A stretch of DNA of 64,000 nucleotides. Origin: Osmia lignaria lignaria. Taxonomy: Eukaryota > Arthropoda > Insecta > Hymenoptera > Megachilidae. Under the pieces are notes generated by a model. The model did no database searches. It was not told where the DNA came from and saw only the letters and a list, made by a program, of their open reading frames with translations. This document shows, in pieces, positions 51,432 through 62,374 of this stretch; position 1 is the stretch's first letter, and each line of letters opens with the position of its first letter. The DNA lies in NCBI RefSeq assembly GCF_051020975.1, contig NW_027478169.1, positions 6,138,001 through 6,202,000 on the forward strand, given 5' to 3'. The position numbers and the translations under genes were made by a program.

Positions 51432-52395
51432 TCAGATGCGTAGTTCTCGAGATATATCAAGATATTTAAAAGTTCCGAAGCCGCACCAACATAATAGAGA
51501 TACAGAAACACCGTGGCCCCTTTCTTTGAGATAACTCTGCACTATTGCGAGCTGCAAATGCCACTTCCAGCTTAGCTGTGCAGAAGAAGAACAACAAGAA
51601 GAAGAAATATCTCGAAATATGTCCGTCAGGCCCCTTCCCTTGAGATAAATCTGCAATTATCTCGGAAACGAAGCGAGCTATGGCAAAATCTTAAGAGACC
51701 TTTTTTGTAGAGAATTATGTTTCCTACAATTTACGTTGTCTGATTTTTTTGATCAGAAGCGTAGTTTTCGAGATATATCGAGATATTTAAAAGTTCCGAA
51801 GCCGCACCAACATAATAGAGATACAGAAACACCGTGGCCCCTTGCTTTGGGATAACTCTGCACTATTGCGAGCTGGAAATGCCACTTCCAGTTTAGCTGT
51901 GCAGAAGAAGAACAACAAGAAGAAGAAATATCTCGAAATATGTCCGTCGGCCCCTTCCCTTGAGATAAATCTGCAAATATCTCGGAAACGAAGCGAGCTA
52001 TGGCAAAATGTTAAGAGACCTTTTTTGTAGAGAATTCAGTTTCCTACTTTTTATGTTCTATGATATTTTTCGATCAGAGGCGTAGTTCTCGAGATATATC
52101 AAGATATTTAAAAGTTCCGAAGCCGCACCAACATAATAGAGATACAGAAACACCGTGGCCCCTTTCTTTGAGATTACTCTGCACGATTGCGAGCTGGAAA
52201 TGCCACTTCCAGTTTAGCTGTGCAGAAGAAGAACAACAAGAAGAAGAAATATCTCGAAATATGTCCATCAGGACCCTTCCCTTGAGATAAATCTGCAAAT
52301 ATCTCGGAAACGAAGCGAGCTATGGCAAAATGTTAAGAGACCTTTTTCGTAGAGAATTATGTTTCCTACAATTTATGTTCTATGATATTTTTTGA
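51432..52395 (+). repeat. Junction monomers, two with 1-bp deletions
   Basis: 51432 (321 bp, GATTTTTTTGATC) and 51753 (321 bp, GTCGGCCCC near 51948) precede 52074, which carries TTTTTCGATCAGAGG and GAGATTACTC. 52074 is repeated at 56257, and the GTCGGCCCC deletion recurs near 56132, so this junction belongs to a larger duplicated segment. Confidence 0.82.
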
Positions 52396-55300
52396 TCAGA
52401 AGCGTAGTTTTCGAGATATATCGAGATATTTAAAAGTGCCGAAGCCGCACCAACATAATAGAGATACAGAAACACCGTGGCCCCTTTCTTTGGGATAACT
52501 CTGCACTATTGCGAGCTGGAAATGCCACTTCCAGTTTAGCTGTGCAGAAGAAGAACAACAAGAAGAAGAAATATCTCGAAATATGTCCGTCAGGACCCTT
52601 CCCTTGAGATAAATCTGCAAATATCTCGGAAACGAAGCGAGCTATTGCAAAACGTTAAGAGACCTTTTTTGTAGAGAATTAAGTTTCCTACTTTTTATGT
52701 TGTATGATATTTTTTGATCAGATGCGTAGTTCTCGAGATATATCAAGATATTTAAAAGCTCCGAAGCTGCACCAACATAATAGAGGTACAGAAACACCGT
52801 GGCCCCTTTCTCTGAGATAACTCTGCACTATTGCGAGCTGCAAATGCCACTTCCAGCTTAGCTGTGCAGAAGAAGAACAACAAGAATAAGAAATATTTCG
52901 AAATATGTCCGTCAGGCCCCTTCCCTTGAGATAAATCTGCAAATATCTCGGAAACGAAGCGAGCTACGGCAAAATGTTAAGAGACCTTTTTTGTAGAAAA
53001 TTAGGTTTCCTACTTTTTATGTTCTAGGATATTTTTTGATCAGATGCGTAGTTCTCGAGATATATCAAGATATTTAAAAGTTCCGAAGCCGCACCAACAT
53101 AATAGAGATACAGAAACACCGTGGCCCCTCTCTTTGAGATAACTCTGCACAATTGCGAGCTGCAAATGCCACTTCCAGCTTAGCTGTGCAGAAGAAGAAC
53201 AACAAGAAGAAGAAATATCTCGAAATATGTCCGTCAGGCCCCTTCCCTTGAGATAAATCGGCAAGTATCTCGGAAACGAAGCGAGCTATGGCAAAATGTT
53301 AAGAGACCTTTTTTGTAGAGAATTATGTTTCCTACAATTTATGTTCTATGATATTTTTTGATCAGATGCGTAGTTCTCGAGATATATCAAGATATTTAAA
53401 AGTTCCGAAGCTGCACCAACATAATAGAGGTGCAGAAACACCGTGGCCTCTTTCTTTGAGATAACTCTGCACTATTGCGAGCTGCAAATGCCACTTCCAG
53501 CTTAGCTGTGCAGAAGAGGAACAACAAGAAGGAGAAATATCTCGGAATATGTCCGTCAGGCCCCTTCCCTTGAGATATATCTGCAAATATCTCGGAAACG
53601 ATGCCAGCTATGGGAAAATGTTAAGAGACCTTTTTTGTAGAGAATTAAGTTTCCTACTTTTTATCTTCTATGATATTTTCTGACCAGATTCGTAGTTCTC
53701 GAGATATATCAAGATATTTAAAAGTTCCGAAGCCGCACCAACATAATAGAGATACAGAAACACCGTGGCCCCTCTCTTTGAGATAACTCTGCACAATTGC
53801 GAGCTGCAAATGCCACTTCCAGCTTAGCTGTGCAGAAGAAGAACAACAAGAAGAAGAAATATCTCGAAATATGTCCGTCAGGCCCCTTCCCTTGAGATAA
53901 ATCTGCAATTATCTCGGAAACGAAGCGAGCTATGGCAAAATCTTAAGAGACCTTTTTTGTAGAGAATTATGTTTCCTACAATTTACGTTGTCTGATTTTT
54001 TTGATCAGAAGCGTAGTTTTCGAGATATATCGAGATATTTAAAAGTTCCGAAGCCGCACCAACATAATAGAGATACAGAAACACCGTGGCCCCTTTCTTT
54101 GGGATAACTCTGCACTATTGCGAGCTGGAAATGCCACTTCCAGTTTAGCTGTGCAGAAGAAGAACAACAAGAAGAAGAAATATCTCGAAATATGTCCGTC
54201 AGGACCCTTCCCTTGAGATAAATCTGCAAATATCTCGGAAACGAAGCGAGCTATTGCAAAACGTTAAGAGACCTTTTTTGTAGAGAATTAAGTTTCCTAC
54301 TTTTTATGTTGTATGATATTTTTTGATCAGATGCGTAGTTCTCGAGATATATCAAGATATTTAAAAGCTCCGAAGCTGCACCAACATAATAGAGGTACAG
54401 AAACACCGTGGCCCCTTTCTCTGAGATAACTCTGCACTATTGCGAGCTGCAAATGCCACTTCCAGCTTAGCTGTGCAGAAGAAGAACAACAAGAATAAGA
54501 AATATTTCGAAATATGTCCGTCAGGCCCCTTCCCTTGAGATAAATCTGCAAATATCTCGGAAACGAAGCGAGCTACGGCAAAATGTTAAGAGACCTTTTT
54601 TGTAGAAAATTAGGTTTCCTACTTTTTATGTTCTAGGATATTTTTTGATCAGATGCGTAGTTCTCGAGATATATCAAGATATTTAAAAGTTCCGAAGCCG
54701 CACCAACATAATAGAGATACAGAAACACCGTGGCCCCTCTCTTTGAGATAACTCTGCACAATTGCGAGCTGCAAATGCCACTTCCAGCTTAGCTGTGCAG
54801 AAGAAGAACAACAAGAAGAAGAAATATCTCGAAATATGTCCGTCAGGCCCCTTCCCTTGAGATAAATCGGCAAGTATCTCGGAAAAGAAGCGAGCTATGG
54901 CAAAATGTTAAGAGACCTTTTTTGTAGAGAATTATGTTTCCTACAATTTATGTTCTATGATATTTTTTGATCAGATGCGTAGTTCTCGAGATATATCAAG
55001 ATATTTAAAAGTTCCGAAGCTGCACCAACATAATAGAGGTGCAGAAACACCGTGGCCTCTTTCTTTGAGATAACTCTGCACTATTGCGAGCTGCAAATGC
55101 CACTTCCAGCTTAGCTGTGCAGAAGAGGAACAACAAGAAGGAGAAATATCTCGGAATATGTCCGTCAGGCCCCTTCCCTTGAGATATATCTGCAAATATC
55201 TCGGAAACGATGCCAGCTATGGGAAAATGTTAAGAGACCTTTTTTGTAGAGAATTAAGTTTCCTACTTTTTATCTTCTATGATATTTTCTGACCAGATTC

Positions 55301-58188
55301 GTAGTTCTCGAGATATATCAAGATATTTAAAAGTTCCGAAGCCGCACCAACATAATAGAGATACAGAAACACCGTGGCCCCTCTCTTTGAGATAACTCTG
55401 CACAATTGCGAGCTGCAAATGCCACTTCCAGCTTAGCTGTGCAGAAGAAGAACAACAAGAAGAAGAAATATCTCGAAATATGTCCGTCAGGCCCCTTCCC
55501 TTGAGATAAATCTGCAATTATCTCGGAAACGAAGCGAGCTATGGCAAAATCTTAAGAGACCTTTTTTGTAGAGAATTATGTTTCCTACAATTTACGTTGT
55601 CTGATTTTTTTGATCAGAAGCGTAGTTTTCGAGATATATCGAGATATTTAAAAGTTCCGAAGCCGCACCAACATAATAGAGATACAGAAACACCGTGGCC
55701 CCTTTCTTTGGGATAACTCTGCACTATTGCGAGCTGGAAATGCCACTTCCAGTTTAGCTGTGCAGAAGAAGAACAACAAGAAGAAGAAATATCTCGAAAT
55801 ATGTCCGTCAGGACCCTTCCCTTGAGATAAATCTGCAAATATCTCGGAAACGAAGCGAGCTATTGCAAAACGTTAAGAGACCTTTTTTGTAGAGAATTAA
55901 GTTTCCTACTTTTTATGTTCTATGATCTTTTTTGATCAGATGCGTAGTTCTCGAGATATATCAAGATATTTAAAAGCTCCGAAGCTGCACCAACATAATA
56001 GAGGTACAGAAACACCGTGGCCCCTTTCTTTGAGATAACTCTGCACTATTGCGAGCTGCAAATGCCACTTCCAGCTGAGCTGTGCAGAAGAAGAACAACA
56101 AGAAGAAGAAATATCTCGAAATATGTCCGTCGGCCCCTTCCCTTGAGATAAATCTGCAAATATCTCGGAAACGAAGCGAGCTATGGCAAAATGTTAAGAG
56201 ACCTTTTTTGTAGAGAATTCAGTTTCCTACTTTTTATGTTCTATGATATTTTTCGATCAGAGGCGTAGTTCTCGAGATATATCAAGATATTTAAAAGTTC
56301 CGAAGCCGCACCAACATAATAGAGATACAGAAACACCGTGGCCCCTTTCTTTGAGATTACTCTGCACGATTGCGAGCTGGAAATGCCACTTCCAGTTTAG
56401 CTGTGCAGAAGAAGAACAACAAGAAGAAGAAATATCTCGAAATATGTCCATCAGGACCCTTCCCTTGAGATAAATCTGCAAATATCTCGGAAACGAAGCG
56501 AGCTATGGCAAAATGTTAAGAGACCTTTTTCGTAGAGAATTATGTTTCCTACAATTTATGTTCTATGATATTTTTTGATCAGAAGCGTAGTTTTCGAGAT
56601 ATATCGAGATATTTAAAAGTGCCGAAGCCGCACCAACATAATAGAGATACAGAAACACCGTGGCCCCTTTCTTTGGGATAACTCTGCACTATTGCGAGCT
56701 GGAAATGCCACTTCCAGTTTAGCTGTGCAGAAGAAGAACAACAAGAAGAAGAAATATCTCGAAATATGTCCGTCAGGACCCATCCCTTGAGATAAATCTG
56801 CAAATATCTCGGAAACGAAGCGAGCTATTGCAAAACGTTAAGAGACCTTTTTTGTAGAGAATTAAGTTTCCTACTTTTTATGTTGTATGATATTTTTTGA
56901 TCAGATGCGTAGTTCTCGAGATATATCAAGATATTTAAAAGCTCCGAAGCTGCACCAACATAATAGAGGTACAGAAACACCGTGGCCCCTTTCTCTGAGA
57001 TAACTCTGCACTATTGCGAGCTGCAAATGCCACTTCCAGCTTAGCTGTGCAGAAGAAGAACAACAAGAATAAGAAATATTTCGAAATATGTCCGTCAGGC
57101 CCCTTCCCTTGAGATAAATCTGCAAATATCTCGGAAACGAAGCGAGCTACGGCAAAATGTTAAGAGACCTTTTTTGTAGAAAATTAGGTTTCCTACTTTT
57201 TATGTTCTAGGATATTTTTTGATCAGATGCGTAGTTCTCGAGATATATCAAGATATTTAAAAGTTCCGAAGCCGCACCAACATAATAGAGATACAGAAAC
57301 ACCGTGGCCCCTCTCTTTGAGATAACTCTGCACAATTGCGAGCTGCAAATGCCACTTCCAGCTTAGCTGTGCAGAAGAAGAACAACAAGAAGAAGAAATA
57401 TCTCGAAATATGTCCGTCAGGCCCCTTCCCTTGAGATAAATCGGCAAGTATCTCGGAAACGAAGCGAGCTATGGCAAAATGTTAAGAGACCTTTTTTGTA
57501 GAGAATTATGTTTCCTACAATTTATGTTCTATGATATTTTTTGATCAGATGCGTAGTTCCCGAGATATATCAAGATATTTAAAAGTTCCGAAGCTGCACC
57601 AACATAATAGAGGTGCAGAAACACCGTGGCCTCTTTCTTTGAGATAACTCTGCACTATTGCGAGCTGCAAATGCCACTTCCAGCTTAGCTGTGCAGAAGA
57701 GGAACAACAAGAAGGAGAAATATCTCGGAATATGTCCGTCAGGCCCCTTCCCTTGAGATATATCTGCAAATATCTCGGAAACGATGCCAGCTATGGGAAA
57801 ATGTTAAGAGACCTTTTTTGTAGAGAATTAAGTTTCCTACTTTTTATCTTCTATGATATTTTCTGACCAGATTCGTAGTTCTCGAGATATATCAAGATAT
57901 TTAAAAGTTCCGAAGCCGCACCAACATAATAGAGATACAGAAACACCGTGGCCCCTCTCTTTGAGATAACTCTGCACAATTGCGAGCTGCAAATGCCACT
58001 TCCAGCTTAGCTGTGCAGAAGAAGAACAACAAGAAGAAGAAATATCTCGAAATATGTCCGTCAGGCCCCTTCCCTTGAGATAAATCGGCAAGTATCTCGG
58101 AAACGAAGCGAGCTATGGCAAAATGTTAAGAGACCTTTTTTGTAGAGAATTATGTTTCCTACAATTTATGTTCTATGATATTTTTTGA
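52396..58188 (+). repeat. Five-monomer higher-order repeat (1,609-1,610 bp)
   Basis: Full copies lie at 52396-54004, 54005-55613 and 56579-58188, with a partial copy at 55614-56256. The order is a GGGATAAC/AGCTGGAAATG unit, a GAATAAGAAATATTTCG unit, an AAATCGGCAAGTATC unit, a GAGGTGCAG/AAGGAGAAAT unit, and a GACCAGATTCG unit. The first two copies end in a 321-bp unit with GATTTTTTTGATC. 52074 and 56257 are 4,183 bp apart, so the 5-mer is nested in a 13-monomer duplication. Confidence 0.9.
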
Positions 58189-59154
58189 TCAGATGCGTAG
58201 TTCTCGAGATATATCAAGATATTTAAAAGTTCCGAAGCCGCACCAACATAATAGAGATACAGAAACACCGTGGCCCCTCTCTTTGAGATAACTCTGCACT
58301 ATTGCGAGCTGGAAATGCCACGTCCAGTTTAGCTGTGCAGAAGAATAACAACAAGAAGAAGAAATATCTCGAAATATGTCCGTCAGGCCCCTTCCCTTGA
58401 GATAAATCTGCAAATATCTCGGAAACGAAGCGAGCTATGGCAAAATGTTAAGAGACCTTTTTTGTAGAGAATTAAGTTTCCTACTTTTTATCTTCTATGA
58501 TATTTTCTGACCAGATTCGTAGTTCTCGAGATATATCAAGATATTTAAAAGTTCCGAAGCCGCACCAACATAATAGAGATACAGAAACACCGTGGCCCCT
58601 CTCTTTGAGATAACTCTGCACAATTGCGAGCTGCAAATGCCACTTCCAGCTTAGCTGTGCAGAAGAAGAACAACAAGAAGAAGAAATATCTCGAAATATG
58701 TCCGTCAGGCCCCTTCCCTTGAGATAAATCGGCAAGTATCTCGGAAACGAAGCGAGCTATGGCAAAATGTTAAGAGACCTTTTTTGTAGAGAATTATGTT
58801 TCCTACAATTTATGTTTTATGATATTTTTTGATCAGATGCGTAGTTCTCGAGATATATCAAGATATTTAAAAGTTCCGAAGCCGCACCAACATAATAGAG
58901 ATACAGAAACACCGTGGCCCCTCTCTTTGAGATAACTCTGCACTATTGCGAGCTGGAAATGCCACTTCCAGTTTAGCTGTGCAGAAGAAGAACAACAAGA
59001 AGAAGAAATATCTCGAAATATGTCCATCAGGACCCTTCCCTTGAGATAAATCTGCAAATATCTCGGAAACGAAGCGAGCTATGGCAAAATGTTAAGAGAC
59101 CTTTTTTGTAGAGAATTATGTTTCCTACAATTTATGTTCTATGATATTTTTTGA
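57867..59154 (+). repeat. Dimeric repeat (644 bp) at the right of the 5-mer block
   Basis: 57867 and 58511 share TTTTCTGACCAGATTCG and AAATCGGCAAG. 58189 and 58833 follow each; 58189 has CCACGTCCAG and GAATAACAAC, while 58833 has CCATCAGGACC. The 58189 type returns at 60765. Confidence 0.7.
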
Positions 59155-62100
59155 TCAGAAGCGTAGTTTTCGAGATATATTGAGATATTTAAAAGTTCCG
59201 AAGCCGCACCAACATAATAGAGATACAGAAACACCGTGGCCCCTTTCTTTGGGTTAACTCTGCACTATTGCGAGCTGGAAATGCCACTTCCAGTTTAGCT
59301 GTGCAGAAGAAGAACAACAAGAAGAAGAAATATCTCGAAATATGTCCGTCAGGACCCTTCCCTTCAGATAAATCTGCAAATATCTCGGAAACAAAGCGAG
59401 CTATTGCAAAACGTTAAGAGACCTTTTTTGTAGAGAATTAAGTTTCCTACTTTTTATGTTCTATGATATTTTTTGATCAGATGCGTAGTTCTCGAGATAT
59501 ATCAAGATATTTAAAAGTTCCGAAGCTGCACCAACATAATAGAGGTGCAGAAACACCGTGGCCTCTTTCTTTGAGATAACTCTGCACTATTGCGAGCTGC
59601 AAATGCCACTTCCAGCTTAGCTGTGCAGAAGAGGAACAACAAGAAGAAGAAATATCTCGGAATATGTCCGTCAGGCCCCTTCCCTTGAGATATATCTGCA
59701 AATATCTCGGAAACGATGCCAGCTATGGGAAAATGTTAAGAGACCTTTTCTGTAGAGAATTAAGTTTCCTACTTTTTATCTTCTATGATATTTTTTGATC
59801 AGATGCGTAGTTCTCGAGATATATCAAGATATTTAAAAGTTCCGAAGCCGCACCAACATAATAGAGATACAGAAACACCGTGGCCCCTCTCTTTGAGATA
59901 ACTCTGCACAATTGCGAGCTGCAAATGCCACTTCCAGCTTAGCTGTGCAGAAGAAGAACAACAAGAAGAAGAAATATCTCGAAATATGTCCGTCAGGCCC
60001 CTTCCCTTGAGATATATCTGCAAATATCTCGGAAACGAAGCGAGCTATGGCAAAATCTTAGGAGACCTTTTTTGTAGAGAATTATGTTTCCTACAATTTA
60101 TGTTCTATGATATTTTTTGATCAGAAGCGTAGTTTTCGAGATATATCGAGATATTTAAAAGTTCCGAAGCCGCACCAACATAATAGAGATACAGAAACAC
60201 CGTGGCCCCTTTCTTTCAGATAACTATGCACTATTGCGAGCTGCAAATGCCACTTCCAGCTTAGCTGTGCAGAAGAAGAACAACAAGAAGAAAAAATATC
60301 TCGAAATATGTCCGTCAGGCCCCTTACCATGAGATAAATCTGCAAATATCTCGGAAACGAAGCGAGCTATGGCAAAATGTTAAGAGAGCTTTTTTGTAGA
60401 GAACTAAGTTTCCTACTTTTTATCTTGTATGATATTTTCTGATCAGATTCGTAGTTCTCGAGATATATCAAGATATTTAAAAGTTCCGAAGCCGCACCAA
60501 CATAATAGAGATACAGAAACACCGTGGCCCCTCTCTTTGAGATAACTCTGCACAATTGCGAGCTGCAAATGCCACTTCCAGCTTAGCTGTGCAGAAGAAG
60601 AACAACAAGAAGAAGAAATATCTCGAAATATGTCCGTCAGGCCCCTTCCCTTGAGATAAATCGGCAAGTATCTCGGAAACGAAGCGAGGTATGGCAAAAT
60701 GTTAAGAGACCTTTTTTGTAGACAATTATGTTTCCTACAATTTATGTTCTATGATATTTTTTGATCAGATGCGTAGTTCTCGAGATATATCAAGATATTT
60801 AAAAGTTCCGAAGCCGCACCAACATAATAGAGATACAGAAACACCGTGGCCCCTCTCTTTGAGATAACTCTGCACTATTGCGAGCTGGAAATGCCACGTC
60901 CAGTTTAGCTGTGCAGAAGAATAACAACAAGAAGAAGAAATATCTCGAAATATGTCCGTCAGGCCCCTTCCCTTGAGATAAATCTGCAAATATCTCGGAA
61001 ACGAAGCGAGCTATGGCAAAATGTTAAGAGACCTTTTTTGTAGAGAATTATGTTTCCTACTTTTTATGTTCTATGATATTTTTTGATCAGACGCGTAGTT
61101 CTCGAGATATATCAAGATATTTAAAAGTTTCGAAGCCGCACCAACATAATAGAGATACAGAAACACCGTGGCCCCTTTCTTTGAGATAACTCTGCACTAT
61201 TGCGAGCTGCAAATGCCACTTCCAGTTTAGCTGTGCAGAAGAAGAACAACAAGAAGAAGAAATATCTCGAAATATGTCCGTTAGGCCCCTTCCCTTGAGA
61301 TAAATCTGCAAATATCTCGGAAACGAAGCGAGCTATGGCAAAATGTTAAGAGACCTTTTTTGTAGAGAATTATGTTTCCTACAATTTATGTTCTATGATA
61401 TTTTTTGATCAGAAGCGTGGTTTTCGAGATATATCGAGATATTTAAAAGTTCCGAAGCCGCACCAACATAATAGAGATACAGAAACACCGTGGCCCCTTT
61501 CTTTCAGATAACTATGCACTATTGCGAGCTGTAAATGCCACTTGCAGCTTAGCTGTGCAGAAGAAGAACAACAAGAAGAAGAAATATCTCGAAATATGTC
61601 CGTCAGGCCAGTTCCTTTGAGCTGAATCTGCAAATATCTCGGAAACGAAGCGAGCTATGGCAAAATGTTAAGAGACGTTTTTTGTAGAGAATTATGTTTC
61701 CTACAATTTATGTTCTATGATATTTTTTGATCAGAAGCGTAGTTTTCGAGATATATCGAGATATTTAAAAGTTCCGAGGCCGCACCAACATAATAGAGAT
61801 ACAGAAACACCGTGGCCCCTTTCTTTGAGATAACTCTGCACTAGTGCGAGCCGCAAATGCCACTTCCAGCTTAGCTGTGCAGAAGAAGAACAACAAGAAG
61901 AAGAAATATCTCGACATATGTCCGTCAGGACCCTTCCCTTCAGATAAATCTGCAAATATCTCGGAAACAAAGCGAGCTATTGCAAAACGTTAAGAGACCT
62001 TTTTTGTAGAGAATTAAGTTTCCTACTTTTTATGTTCTATAATATTTTTTGATCAGATGCGTAGTTCTCGAGATATATCAAGATATTTAAAAGTTCCGAA

Positions 62101-62374
62101 GCTGCACCAACATAATAGAGGTGCAGAAACACCGTGGCCTCTTTCTTTGAGATAACTCTGCACTATTGCGAGCTGCAAATGCCACTTCCAGCTTAGCTGT
62201 GCAGAAGAAGAACAACAAGAAGAAGAAATATCTCGGAATATGTCCGTCAGGCCCCTTCCCTTGAGATATATCTGCAAATATCTCGGAAACGATGCCAGCT
62301 ATGGGAAAATGCTAAGAGACCTTTTTTGTAGAGAATTAAGTTTCCTACTTTTTATCTTCTATGATATTTTTTGA
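59155..62374 (+). repeat. Mixed monomers with an eight-unit-spaced duplication
   Basis: The end of 59155 and all of 59477 match the end of 61731 and 62053: CTTCAGATAAATC, GGAAACAAAGCG, GAGGTGCAG, GTGGCCTCTTTC and GATGCCAGCTATGGG. The spacing is 2,576 bp. 61731 starts as a TAGTGCGAGCC type and switches to the 59155 type, which places a recombination joint inside that monomer. GGGTTAACTC in 59155 puts a TAA in the minus-strand frame. Confidence 0.75.
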
